From the NCBI GenBank assembly GCA_029168955.1, contig JAPDOI010001713.1, positions 86,288 through 150,287 of the forward strand: a stretch of DNA of 64,000 nucleotides, in the 5' to 3' direction. Shown piece by piece: positions 22,626-32,335 of the stretch (position 1 is the first letter of the stretch; each line of letters begins with the position of its first letter). The notes below the pieces were generated by a model. The model did no database searches. It was given only the letters and a program-made list of their open reading frames with translations, and had not been told where the DNA came from. The stretch is from Aplectana chamaeleonis (taxonomy: Eukaryota; Nematoda; Chromadorea; Rhabditida; Cosmocercidae). Both the position numbers and the translations under genes were made by a program.

Positions 22626-22935
22626 CCAGGTTGTTCAATAAGTTTTGTCGTTCGATAAGAAAAACACAATTTTATGGTTCAAAATACACTTTATTATTCA
22701 GTATAATCTCCCTGAACATTAATACACTTGCTCCAACGATCCTCCAATCTGTGGATCCCATCCCTGAAGTGAGAATCCGGAAGGTCTGCCAAAATATGCT
22801 TCAACAGCCGTTATGACCTCTTGATTTGATGAAAAACGCTTTCCACGCATAGATTTTTTCAGTTCTGGAAACAAATGGAAGTCGCTGGGGGCCAAATCTG
22901 GTGAAAGCGGTGGATGCTTCAACAATTCGAACTTT
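22626..22935 (-). pseudogene. Mariner transposase, C-terminal part
   Basis: Downstream of the insertion the frame resumes with KFELLKHPPLSPDLAPSD, holding the third catalytic Asp. Counting from the Asp of HQDNAPCH across the insertion gives 34 residues, confirming DD34D. After VITAVEAYF the frame slips again; the tail DGIHRLEDRWSKC is readable in another phase and ends with a stop before the inverted repeat. Confidence 0.88.
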
Positions 22936-23054
22936 GAAATCTTTATTATCCAAAAGAGGCTCGAAATCTGCAAAAGTTCGCGAAAGTTCGTCGAGAAAAA
23001 GTGTCTTCCAAAAACTCGCAAAACTTCCTTCTTGAACTTCTGCTCTCTGGTAAG

Positions 23055-23080
23055 CTTTCGGTGCATAGCACCTTCTTCAG
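23055..23080 (-). ncRNA. Hammerhead-like core in the element's 3' region
   Basis: Minus strand reads CTGAAGA, then A, a perfect 5-bp hairpin GGTGC-TAT-GCACC, then GAAA. CUGANGA and GAAA around a hairpin are the conserved core of hammerhead ribozymes, which are known in Penelope-like elements. There is one extra A before the stem, and I could not find a matching stem III or cleavage site, so it may be only a relic. Confidence 0.35.
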
Positions 23081-23275
23081 ACCTGGAACACATAGATTAT
23101 TGTTGCACTGGAATCCTTGCTATGGCAGACTGGCCTGGTTTGTCGCTGTTGTGACTGAGAGCCGCAACCACTAAAAAACGGCATCATACCGCTTTGGCGC
23201 TCTTAAATAGCCAAAGGCGCAGTGGTATTCCTATCATGACAGATACCTACAGTAACCCAAAGAGCGGTTGGTTCA

Positions 23276-24931
23276 TCACGCAATGATTCGAAGAACGTCG
23301 CGCAATTCATCGCGGTTGTTTATTTCTGGTGATAACCGTTTTATTTCAATGGCCTCTAGAATTTTCCTTTCGACTGTGTTGTCCACTGAGCGGTGCAATA
23401 CTGTAATAAGCCATCTTGGGGGAGCTACGTGCGCGTGTTCTAGCGTTCTATGCCTTGAAAAACTGTTGGTAGGGTAAGAGGCTGGGTTTTGTAATGCCCT
23501 GCGATGTTCATCAAGCCGTTTGTACAGGGGCCTCATAGTTTCTCCAACATATTTCTGGCCACAGCCTTGACACTCTATCATGTAAACAGTCCCTGTTAGT
23601 TGGCATATCTTTTTATTATCACAGTAACCACACTCCCGTCTTCCACATCTATCTTCGTAAGGCCTTGAAGAGGTGAGTATGCTTTTCAAATTCGATGGTG
23701 GTCGGAATATGAGCCGTACAGGCAGCGATGCGTTCTTCACGACACTGTTCACTCTACGGGCCACTTGCTCGTTGACGTATGGCATTATAATTGCAACACC
23801 GTCCGGCGTGCTGTAAGGCCTCCATGTGTGTGTGCGTGCATGATTGTAACCATTATCGCTTAGAATACGGTCTATCATGGAATCTACAGCATCCGATCTG
23901 AAGGTGCACACTCTATCCTTTGTCACGGTCAAGTTACGAACAACGTTAGCCTTCATGTAAAGGGGATGGCAGCTCCTCGAGTGAAGTATGATGTTCTTAG
24001 ATGCTGGCTTTTTATACCATGTAAGCTCACAGGTTCCTCCTCGAACTCTAACTTTTGTGTTCAGAAATGGAACGAATCCGTCACTGTTTGGTTCCTCTAT
24101 TGTGAAGCTAATACTCTCAACGTGAGAATTCAAATTAAGGAGAGTTGCGTCTAATTCTGTCCGTGAAGACCCTATGATAAAAACGTCATCGATATAACGT
24201 TTGTAGAAGTGTACTCCGGTCGTAAGCGAAATTCTTTCTATATGGTCGAGGTAGACAATAGCTAATAAGGGCGCTAATCTGAGTCCCATAGCTAATCCAC
24301 GATGTTGAATATAGAACTGGTTGTTGAACCGGAATATATTGCACTGAAGAGTTGCGCTGAGCAAATCACGTAATTCACTTTCCTCCAGTCCGAACGTGTG
24401 TACTTCCCTTCTGTGCTCTCTCCATAAGGTTAATAGCGCTTCCACGGCACCGGATGTGTCAACATTGGTGTACAGGGATACGGCATCAAAACTTGCGTAG
24501 CTTGAGTTGTCAGGGATTTGGCAGCTACTTAGCGATGTTATGAAGTCGTTCGTGTTAACAATGTGAGATGCAACATGGCTCAAGAGTGGCGAAAACATCT
24601 TGACCAACAGCCAGCTAATTCTATCTGACGGTCCACCGCAGCTCGAGATGATAGGTCGAGTTTTTATGTTTTCTACCGTTATATGATGGATCGGGGTGTC
24701 GCCGAATTTGTGTGTCTTGACGAGCGTGTAATAGGTAGGAACACTGGGACAGGATGAAATGAATCGCCTCACTGTATGTATTCCAAACTTACTACCCAAG
24801 ACTGATTTGATGGTTTCCTGAAGTCTACGTGAAACTACTTCGAATGCACGAGAGGAGGATTCAGAATAAGTGTTGTTGTCCAGTAAGCTACGACAAGTCA
24901 CTTCTTTATCCATCACTTTTGTCATGACCAC
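23276..24931 (-). CDS. Penelope-like element RT with GIY-YIG endonuclease (5'-truncated, otherwise open)
   Basis: Role: copies the element RNA into DNA at a nick made by its own endonuclease. In the 551-residue frame: RT region with RPIISSCGGPSDRIS (92-106), SFDAVSLYTNVD (147-158), RGLAMGLRLAP (211-221) and the catalytic YIDD (246-249); a Cys cluster (C429, C434, C437, C443); then a GIY-YIG domain with TVY (448-450), YVG (461-463), R472, E521 and NN (538-539). No stops or frameshifts interrupt it. The frame is open upstream to 24976, beyond the insertion edge; the listed start codon is GTG and the first ATG is at 24925, so the natural N-terminus is lost. The normal MGS of the RT is MGL here. 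It looks like a young insertion but, lacking its 5' end and promoter, is unlikely to be active. Confidence 0.9.
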   Translation of the reverse strand: MVMTKVMDKEVTCRSLLDNNTYSESSSRAFEVVSRRLQETIKSVLGSKFGIHTVRRFISSCPSVPTYYTLVKTHKFGDTPIHHITVENIKTRPIISSCGGPSDRISWLLVKMFSPLLSHVASHIVNTNDFITSLSSCQIPDNSSYASFDAVSLYTNVDTSGAVEALLTLWREHRREVHTFGLEESELRDLLSATLQCNIFRFNNQFYIQHRGLAMGLRLAPLLAIVYLDHIERISLTTGVHFYKRYIDDVFIIGSSRTELDATLLNLNSHVESISFTIEEPNSDGFVPFLNTKVRVRGGTCELTWYKKPASKNIILHSRSCHPLYMKANVVRNLTVTKDRVCTFRSDAVDSMIDRILSDNGYNHARTHTWRPYSTPDGVAIIMPYVNEQVARRVNSVVKNASLPVRLIFRPPSNLKSILTSSRPYEDRCGRRECGYCDNKKICQLTGTVYMIECQGCGQKYVGETMRPLYKRLDEHRRALQNPASYPTNSFSRHRTLEHAHVAPPRWLITVLHRSVDNTVERKILEAIEIKRLSPEINNRDELRDVLRIIA

Positions 24932-24968
24932 GAAATCGCCGCTCTTATCGCCTACACTGTATCGAAAT

Positions 24969-25780
24969 TTCGAACTTTATTTCATGGATTTTAGCCATTG
25001 TCAAAATGCTCTTGTGACACGGTGCATTGTCCTGATGAAAAAGGATTGTTTTCTTCTGCAAACCGGGTCTTTTTTCATGAATTTTTTCCCTTGAACTGGT
25101 CCAAAAGATTGCAATAATATTCAGAATTGTTTTACCAGTTTGCAAGTAATCCACGAACAAAATTCCTTTCGTATCCCAAAAAACTGATGCCATATCCTTC
25201 TTGGCCGATTTCTGGACACGAACTCGTTTCGAAGCCGAACAACCAGGTTCACACCAGTCTTTAGCCTCTTGTTACGATTCAGGATCATGGTGATAGACCA
25301 AGTCTCATCCATAGTGATGAATCGACGCACAAAATCCACTTTATCCTTTCTAAAACGCTCCAAATGTTGCTGAGAAAGTCGCAATCGAATGCGCTTTTGT
25401 TCCATTGTTCGCGAATGCGGCACCCATTGTGCACAAAGCTTTCTAAAACTCATAATTTCACTCAAAATATGGCTCACACTGCCTAATGAGATGTGTAGAG
25501 CCTCTACTAAATCTCCCTCAGGCAATCGACGATCTTCCAAAACCATATCCTGTATTTTGGCTATGATTTCTGGCGTTGATGCGCCTTTTGGACGTCCTCC
25601 ACGTGGATCGTCTTCAAGGCTTCTACGACCACGTTTAAATTCAGCAACCCATCTTTCTACTGTTATAATTGTAGATGAACAATCATTATACACTTTTAAC
25701 ATTCGTTCTTGAATTTCTTTTGGTGCTACACCTTCCAAACATAAGAATTTCATCACTGCACGATATTCAATTTTCAACAC
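24969..25780 (-). pseudogene. Mariner transposase, N-terminal and central part
   Basis: The minus-strand frame from 25780 begins MLKIEYRAVMKFL and shows the helix-turn-helix region (PKEIQERML, VERWVAEFKRG, DDPRGGRPKG), the linker LCAQWVPHSRTMEQKR and the first catalytic Asp in ITMDETW. Just after that motif the frame slips by one base and a TAA follows in the restored phase. The second catalytic Asp, HQDNAPCHKS, lies in the frame 24945-25193. The coding sequence is cut at KIHEIKFE by the Penelope-like insertion. Known: mariner transposases cut and paste at TA sites using a DD34D catalytic triad. This copy cannot make a full enzyme. Confidence 0.9.
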
Positions 25781-25954
25781 TGCTGTGACACGGCGACACT
25801 AAATGGCTTGTAAACAAAGAATGAATTGACAGATTGAAATGAAACTTCACATACGTTCATATGAAGAGTATAACAACAAAATGAAAAACAATCCGGGCTA
25901 GTAGCAACGTCCTCTCTTATCGAACGACAAAACTTATTGAACAACCTGGTATAT

Positions 25955-26090
25955 GGCATTCCTCGATGTTTCCCATTCCATTGATTTTAGTTATTTCTTC
26001 TCATGATCGAAGAATCCGAATTCGCGTCCCAAAAAGGAAATGTGAGGTCTAATCTACTTCTCTGCGGTCGAGTAAGGCACCACAGAATAC
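25955..26090. other. No gene seen
   Basis: Spacer between the mariner and the next MITE. Confidence 0.3.
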
Positions 26091-26094
26091 GCGA

Positions 26095-26805
26095 GAAAAA
26101 TCGAGCACACACTATCTCCGCCCCATAATCAGCACCCATTCACTCCGCCCACTTTCACTCCGGGGTCGTATTCGCCAACAACCCGCCGAGGGTAGTCGAA
26201 GGGAAGCGGAAGGGATGATACCGCGCGCGGCAGAGGAGCAGATCAACCCATCTTACACCATGTAAGATTGAAATGCAAACTGTGTTACGTATCGATATCA
26301 CTGCGAAAAGATAAAGTTTTCATCGCGAAGCGGCCATTCTTCAGCTATGAGGTTCGAAAAATTCCGGCGGTCGCGAGGGAAGCCAAGGGAGGCGAGAGGT
26401 GGCCGTGGAGCGCGCACTTTGTACTGAAATTTCACCTCACTTACCCTTCGACTACCCGACGGGTACCCGGCGGGTTATTGGCGAATACGACCCCAGGACT
26501 TTCGGTCTCAATAGGGAGGAAATACGCCATGGATCTCGATCCAAATCTACGTTCTTCCATCTATTCACGGTCTAGCTTCATAGTGTGGTCTGCTTCGGCA
26601 CGATGGTTGCGTACTAACAGGAAAAACAGGCCCGAGACAACTCGTCCACGAATTTCTCACCGTCCGAATTCAGAATCTTTGAGGGGCCATAACTCCGTTC
26701 GCAGTGGGTTCTGAGCGATTCTGGAGACACCTTTGTGATCAGCCCGAAGTTATCTCCAAGATATGCAAAGAAACTGGAAAACGATTCCTAGGTTGGACTG
26801 TGTCT
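26095..26805. mobile_element. TTAA MITE copy carrying a foldback insertion
   Basis: Inverted copy of 14236-14708, ending GGACTGTGTCT followed by TTAA (26806-26809). The matching DNA is interrupted at 26159-26500 by a foldback with arms CGGGGTCGTATTCGCC and GGCGAATACGACCCC. ACTTTCACTC and ACTTTCGGTC beside the foldback may be a 9-10-bp target duplication. The left end of the MITE is unclear. Confidence 0.55.
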
Positions 26806-26814
26806 TTAATGTAT

Positions 26815-27200
26815 TCTACCGTATACATAAAGGCTGCCTGCTGCATTTGTTAATACATGAAGAAATAGATATAGTGTAGCCTATCAAAAGTGGCACCCCT
26901 ACTTATCCTCAGGCACTCGTGGGGCTCGACCGCAGTGCGAAAACACTGCTTTTTATGGACCGCGGATGAAAACACTTATTTAGGTGGACAGCAGGCCATT
27001 TTCATAACTATTTAGTGAACCGCCGCTCACAACAAGTTTTCGCCCACAAAACCTGCTGTGGATGGCGACCGCCGAGGATTTCGAAGACGTGGATGTCGAC
27101 CGCCGGACAGAAAGTTTGTTTTCTTCTTGAAGGACGTCAGCATGTTTAGACGAAAGTATAACAATGATTTCGGTATAAAAGGCTCCTAATCTAACGGTGT
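26815..27200. other. No gene seen
   Basis: No repeat or coding pattern recognised. Confidence 0.3.
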
Positions 27201-27204
27201 ACCT

Positions 27205-28220
27205 CAGTCGGATCTTTGGAGGACCCGGGGCGTATGCAAGAACGCGCCGGTTGGGGCAGGGGCAGTGCAGTCGGCGCCTTTGAAGATCGCCGTTGCTCAC
27301 AAGACAGGACACGTCTACCGTGGTTGGTGACAAGTCAGGACAGGTTCGTCGTGCCCCAGCAGTCTTTCTGTCTACCCCCAGCCGCTCCAATCTCCTACCT
27401 GGGGCGGCTAGGGCACAGCTATGGGGCACGACATACTCAGACTCTGCGGGGGGGGGGGCAAGCGCCGGACAATAGAGCCCGTTTTCGACTTGGGGGAGCG
27501 ACAGCGCAGGCCTCCCCCAAGGGGGGCTTCAGGGGAGGCCCCTGCTCTCCTCCGGCGCTTGTCCCCCCGAGAGGAAGAGAGGGAAAAGATGGGAAGAAGT
27601 CGTAGAAGGTAGTTCACGACAATAGACACCAGAGAAGGCATCTATCACGTGCTCGACCGGTATAAAAGGCGCCTCACCTCATGGAGAGCCGCATTCGGCC
27701 CAACAGGGCCGGTCCTGTACGGCGACTTCGAGTCACTGTCAGAAAGGGATATTTTTGGAGGAAAGCGGAGACGCTTTCCGGGAGGAAGGGTGACGTCACT
27801 GCTCCGGTGTTGTGACGTCACTGCTCCGGAGCCGTGACGTCATGGCTCCGGGGCAGTGATGGGGAGGGGGGCTTCAAGGCAGTGACAGGGGGGCTTCAGG
27901 GCAGTCACAGGGGGGCTTCAGGGCAGTCACAGGGGGGCTTCAAGGCAGTGACGGGGGGCTCCGATCAAGCCAAATTGTCACTCCGGCGGTAGCCCCCCGA
28001 TTGGGGGGGGCAAGCGCCGGTGCCCGGAGGGTTGCCCCCCTGAAGAGCTGCGCTAGCCCCCTCCAGTGTATGAGTACGTGTCCTGATTTGTGACCAACCA
28101 CTATAGACGTGTCCTGTCTTGTGATCAACGACGATCTTCAAAGACGCCAACTACACTGCCCCTGCCCCAACCGGCGCGTTCTTTAATACGGCGAAAGCAG
28201 GTCCTCCAAAAATTCGACTG
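27205..28220. mobile_element. 1.0-kb element with about 140-bp inverted ends and a G-rich centre
   Basis: CAGTCGGATCTTTGGAGGAC (27205) is inverted at about 28200-28220. The match continues inward through GCGCCGGTTGGGGCAGGGG, GATCTTCAAAGACGCC-type wording and ACAAGACAGGACACGTCTA. The centre is strongly G-rich on the plus strand, including a G10 run near 27451 and the tandem array below. It shares its end wording with 11345-11610. No protein is encoded. Confidence 0.65.
27848..27965 (+). repeat. 22-bp G-rich tandem repeat, five units
   Basis: Unit about GGGGGGCTTCAGGGCAGTCA plus CA, repeated five times from GGCAGTGATGGGG to ACGGGGGGCTCC. Each unit carries a run of five to six G, so intramolecular G-quadruplexes are possible. 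Confidence 0.85.
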
Positions 28221-28224
28221 AGAT

Positions 28225-28495
28225 TGCTCCTGTCGTAGCAGTACTCGTTATGTCGTTTTGGCGGTATTTTAACAAGTGTAGATCCTAAAAATAATCAGCT
28301 GATGAAAATTGGCAAACTTCCAGCGGGGTAGGTCCCGCAAGGATACAGTATACAGTGCCGCGGCGTGTATAACTGCTTGGTGCGGGCTTCCGGTGCGTTT
28401 TCCTGGGATAACTCTTCCTTTTAGCATGCTTCAGCACACTTTGGACGCACACAAGTGGTAGTTGTCTTGCTATTTCAGCAGCGTCCCGCTGGTGT
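28225..28495. other. No gene seen
   Basis: No feature recognised. Confidence 0.3.
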
Positions 28496-28499
28496 ATAA

Positions 28500-28760
28500 C
28501 TACGGCCTAATTGGTGTAAATAAACGCCCAACCGAAAATCCGTACAAGTCCAAAACGCTATCAGTCTGGACAAAGTATGGAAAATGTACCTTCACCCAAA
28601 TTTTGCTCCGGAGGGTAGTTGTGGGCGCTGAACACATTTATGGGGTCCGTTTCCGAATTTCCGAAAGATTAATGCCCTTTTTGGAGGGTACAAAAAGCAC
28701 AAAAAACTACTTTTTTCAGCTTGCAACTTCTTGGAACCTGCAGCTCGGGGCGGGATACTG
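28500..28760 (-). mobile_element. Family D fragment
   Basis: AAATAAACGCCCAACCGAAA and GGGCGCTGAACACATTTATG match 8790-8920 in opposite orientation. Both ends are missing. Confidence 0.6.
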
Positions 28761-28871
28761 AGCAGTTTTACTATTGAGCCACTAGAGATACTAACGATAC
28801 AAGTCGTTTTCGCGGATGCATTTTGACACTCTGAACACTTCCCTTGCGAGCTTTAGCGGTCCTTATTGTGT

Positions 28872-28929
28872 GTTGGCGCAAACTCGGTGTGTATGTGCTA
28901 TAACATACGTGCACCGAGTTTTCGCCAAC
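28872..28929. repeat. 58-bp hairpin element, copy 1
   Basis: GTTGGCGCAAACTCGGTG is followed by a short centre and its near-perfect inverse CACCGAGTTTTCGCCAAC. The same 57-58-bp hairpin is at 50171-50227. Confidence 0.8.
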
Positions 28930-28974
28930 GCACCGTGGGAAAGCAGAGCTTTAGTGTGATCCATGCTGGCAGTA

Positions 28975-29227
28975 CTGTGCTTATCTGGGCCAACTTCCGG
29001 TCCGCAATTGCGTTTCGACACGCTTTGCGGCCGCACGCGCTAGAGCCGTCTCGATATGCCTTTTTTATACCGTTTTCTCCAACTTTGTTCGCTTTCTAGT
29101 TTCTGAAACCCACCTAGAGTTAACAGATCGGCGGCTGCGGCGCTGTAAAGTCTTCCGACGAATGCGCGCGGCCGCGAAGCGTGTCGAGACGCAATTGCCG
29201 ACCGGGATTTGGCCCAGAGAAGCACAG
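28975..29227. mobile_element. TA-flanked MITE (CTGTGCTT ends), copy 1
   Basis: Ends CTGTGCTTATCTGGGCC and GGCCCAGAGAAGCACAG are inverses, with TA on each side (28973-28974, 28228-like position 29228-29229). The inverted match runs about 65 bp, including AATTGCGTCTCGACACGC. TA duplication indicates a Tc1/mariner-type mobiliser. Other copies: 53382, 58005, 62600 and 63193. Confidence 0.85.
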
Positions 29228-29234
29228 TACTTCT

Positions 29235-30020
29235 GCAGCGAGTTTTATCTTTCCTTGGCCAACATTAATCTGCTAGCGACCAACCTTGCCTTTTAATTGC
29301 ATACGAAGATAACATTTTTGTCGAAAATTACCTTTTAGTTAATAATCTCTACCCGTCCCTCTGTCTGCAAGGCCTTTCCCATCTTTATGAACGCGAACAC
29401 TCTACAGCCGTGTGGAAAATAGGCCATATAGTTTATGTGATAGAAGGGTGTTAAATAAATAAATCAAACACGCGAATAAACTTCCCGAGCCGATCGATTC
29501 AGTTATTCTGACTTTGTTGCAGAGCTAACATAAACATGCGAACATCCTAGAAAATTTCATATTCATAGCGTTAATTTCAGGTCGATCATATTTCATAGAC
29601 AATGGGCATCAAATATCTCAACTACATGTACACATAAGGGCAGTTTCCACGATCGGATCGATCTTTGAGTTTTTCACCAGAAGATCAATCTTCGAACTCT
29701 TGCCGTTCCGGGGTCCACCACATCAGCAATATCGAAAAAATACTAAAAACGAACACGAAAGAGCCGTACACAGTCCTATTCTTGAGTGATTCGCTCGCGC
29801 TTCACGCTATCCCCTTAACGGTTATCGATCGAAATAAACAACTGAAAGGTTGACTTTAACAGAACAACATACAATCGAAACATTGTGGACTACTCCTTCT
29901 TATCTGACAAGGTGCACACCAACGCCGCTTCGCGACGTACTTCTAGGAGAGCCTCTTCTGGAAATACGTCCCTTGAAACTCCGCGGTCATCTCAAATCTC
30001 CTCCTTCCTAAATCATACAG
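29235..30020. other. No gene seen
   Basis: Low-complexity open frames begin near 29885 but run into the minisatellite. No host gene recognised. Confidence 0.35.
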
Positions 30021-30022
30021 TT

Positions 30023-30316
30023 TCTCCCGCGCTTGGCGCAGCGCTAGCTTTGCCCCACACACTTCTTCCGGCGCTCGGAGCACTCCCAGTTGCGTACCGC
30101 ACACTTTCCTCGGCGCACCCTAGTTGTGTCCCGCGCTCTTTCCCTGCCGCTCGGCGCACTCACAATTAGGTCCCACACACTTGTCTCGGCGCTCGGTGCA
30201 CCCCATTTGGGTCCCACACACTTTCTCCGATGCTTGGCGCACTCACACTTGGGTCTTGGCTCACCTACAGTTGGCCCCGCAAACTTACCCTGGCGCGCGG
30301 TGCACTCCTAGTTGGG
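30023..30316 (+). repeat. Minisatellite, about 41-bp unit, left part
   Basis: About seven diverged units of the type GGCGCACTCACACTTGGGTC plus CCACACACTTTCTCC. The array resumes at 32194-32275 on the far side of the 30324-32185 element. The open frames it creates (for example 29885-30169) are products of the repeat. Confidence 0.75.
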
Positions 30317-30323
30317 TCCCGAC

Positions 30324-32185
30324 CAGGGATGTGCGGCAATTGCTGTTTGCCGGTTGCCGATTGCCGTTTGCCGGCCGTTTTTGGACGATTTTTGTCGATT
30401 GTCGTTTGCCGTTTTTCCTCTCACTTTTCGGCAAAATTCGTCAAAAAAGTGCGCAATAGATAACAAACGCCGCGATTAGGACGCGCATGGTAAATTCCAT
30501 AAGCCTTGCAGCGACCGGCTTGAAAGTAGGGAGACAGGCTATACATACTTCAAAACTTCAAGCCAGTTCATGTTATCTACCGTGCGGTCATGTCAAAGCA
30601 ATTGCTAGTACTGTAGTGTCATGCTCGTGTGGGTCCTCTTGTCACGAAGAGTACCGAATTCACCACACTCTCCTTGCTGAGGTTTGATCAATAAATATAG
30701 GGTTGATCGGGACAAGAAATAACACCCTAAACGTTTTCAGAAGAGGGCGCGAAGGGTTCAGAGCTCAATTTCTTTCAGACATTTTTCAAAGCGTCGTGTG
30801 GAGGACGTTGGACTCCACTGGTAGTTTGTGGGGTTATGCACTTTGCCATTTCCTATTATGCTCACAATTACGCTGAGAAACATGCTACCAAGTTGAAAGT
30901 TGGAGTTCTGAGTCAAAAGGGTGGGGGAGGTTGTACACGTCGTGGGGAACGTTTCGTTTCGGTTAAATTCGCTGCCTGACTATAATCTGGATTGACGGAG
31001 TCGACGGTGTTCGGAATAAGGGATGGCGTACAGTTTGGGAAGGAGGTGGTTTGAGCGAACCGCGGTTTTTAGGAGTCGTATTGGTGGAATGCTTGAAAAA
31101 CTACCCCATTCAATGTATTTGAGTTATTAGCGCGCAGTTCAGAAGAAATGTGAAAGGTCGCAGGGGAGAGATCGGGGGCCGAATATTTAGCCGTTTCTCA
31201 GCAACGTTTCCAAGGCTGTTCGGAAACGTGCGTTTTAGTTGTATTTTTTCACGTGACTATCTTCGATCTAAATTCCGGTTAAAAAGTAAACACACTGCGA
31301 GGAACGAAACGAGTACGCCGCGAACTCTGAGAAAGTTTCCTAATCAGATAAAGGACCTAACAACCGTAGATGCACATTTCTGTTCGTAGGCCCCGCCCAG
31401 TTGTAGTATGGCTCACGATTAATTTTATATGAGTTACTCTCAATTGGTCCTATTTTTGTAAAGGCGCAGCCACCCATCGCGGTGCCGCAGCGGCACTTTC
31501 GCGGAGCCGCTCTGGTACCTTTCGCGGAGCCGGTATGGCTTTATCGCGGAGTCGCAGCGGCGATTTCCGCAAGAGAAAGGCTGCCAAGCTCGTTAAAAAA
31601 TAATCAAGTCAACTAGGGACACACTGACCTCTTCCTTTTTTTTTAAACTACTTTCGAATGCTCATCCCCTTAAATTGGATTGCGCGATACTCTGAATTTC
31701 GTGCGATAAATTTGAAACACGAAGCAATTGCATGACTTCTACATATTCCGAAAAGGGTTGATATTAGAGAACCTCGGAAAATTAATATCCTTTCACCACA
31801 ACATTCCCATTACCAGTGTTCAATAGAATGCCCATTTCGGTGCTGCTTGTTATATCAGGTATTGTAGCAAAGTAAGAGGCTAAATTTCTTGTGGTATTAT
31901 TGAAAAACCTCGTGGTGGTATTGAACTAGAACAGAATGCCGAGGTTCAAGGACAGTCGGCCATACACTATTCAGAAACCATTTCTTATCTGGCTATCGAA
32001 ATACGATTTGTGCATGAGAAAGAAGTATTTTTACTGCTACTTTTAGAACATTTGCATCGTCTTTGTACGAGATTTTTTTATTTTGCCGTTTGTCGATTGC
32101 CGATTGCCGTTTGCCGGCCATTTTTGGAAAAAAATTGTCGATTTCCGTTTGCCGATTTTTCAAAATCGTTTGCCGCACATCCCTG
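30324..32185. mobile_element. 1.86-kb hAT-like non-autonomous element in the minisatellite
   Basis: Terminal CAGGGATGTGCGGCAA and TTGCCGCACATCCCTG are perfect inverses. GTCCCGAC flanks both (30316-30323 and 32186-32193), an 8-bp duplication. CAGGG ends with 8-bp duplications are typical of hAT elements. TTGCCGATTGCCGTTTGCCG-like words are repeated near both ends. The interior holds a family B remnant (31320-31583) and no transposase. Confidence 0.88.
31320..31583 (+). mobile_element. Family B remnant without the leader
   Basis: Left ACTCTGAGAAAG, right GCAGCGGCGATTTCCGC with GCGGAGCCG words. GATGCACATTTCTGTTCGTAGG matches the Sm-like and 3' hairpin region of the SL RNA-like units, but the leader part is lost. 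Confidence 0.5.
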
Positions 32186-32193
32186 GTCCCGAC

Positions 32194-32275
32194 CACTTTT
32201 CCCGGCGCATGGCACACTCCCAGCTGGGTCCCGCACACTCTTCCCGGTGCTTGGCGCACGCCCATCTGGGTCCCG
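32194..32275 (+). repeat. Minisatellite, right part
   Basis: Two to three units like those at 30023-30316, displaced by the hAT-like insertion. Confidence 0.7.
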
Positions 32276-32335
32276 CTCATACTGCGGTCACCGATCACCG
32301 GTCATAGGTCAACGGTCGACCTTCAACTTTTTATT

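Larger units (their letters stand above)
22936..24968 (-). mobile_element. Penelope-like retroelement, 5'-truncated
   Basis: The 2033-bp insert lies between two copies of TTCGAACTTT (22926-22935 and 24969-24978), a 10-bp target duplication. It encodes RT and GIY-YIG on the minus strand. The reading frame is already inside the conserved DKSGDFVVM region at the junction, so the 5' part of the element is missing, as expected from incomplete reverse transcription. The 340 bp downstream of the stop form the 3' end. Confidence 0.9.
22626..25949 (-). mobile_element. Mariner element, split by a Penelope-like insertion
   Basis: Perfect 35-bp terminal inverted repeats start CCAGGTTGTTCAATAAG at both ends, each flanked by TA (22624-22625 and 25950-25951). 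Without the 2033-bp insert and one copy of its 10-bp duplication the element is about 1281 bp, the usual mariner size. The transposase reads on the minus strand but is broken (see next entries). Confidence 0.93.

Noticed and set aside
23276..24931. LINE or LTR retrotransposon, or telomerase
   Set aside because: RT motif order together with a C-terminal GIY-YIG domain is specific to Penelope-like elements.
14327..26714. Similar frames at 14327-14656 and 26268-26714 (shared RKNRPETTRPRIS)
   Set aside because: The similarity follows from both lying in copies of the same TTAA MITE; there is no known domain and the rest of the frames differ.
29885..30463. Overlapping plus-strand frames of 73-111 codons
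   Set aside because: They read through the 41-bp minisatellite and the hAT-like end.
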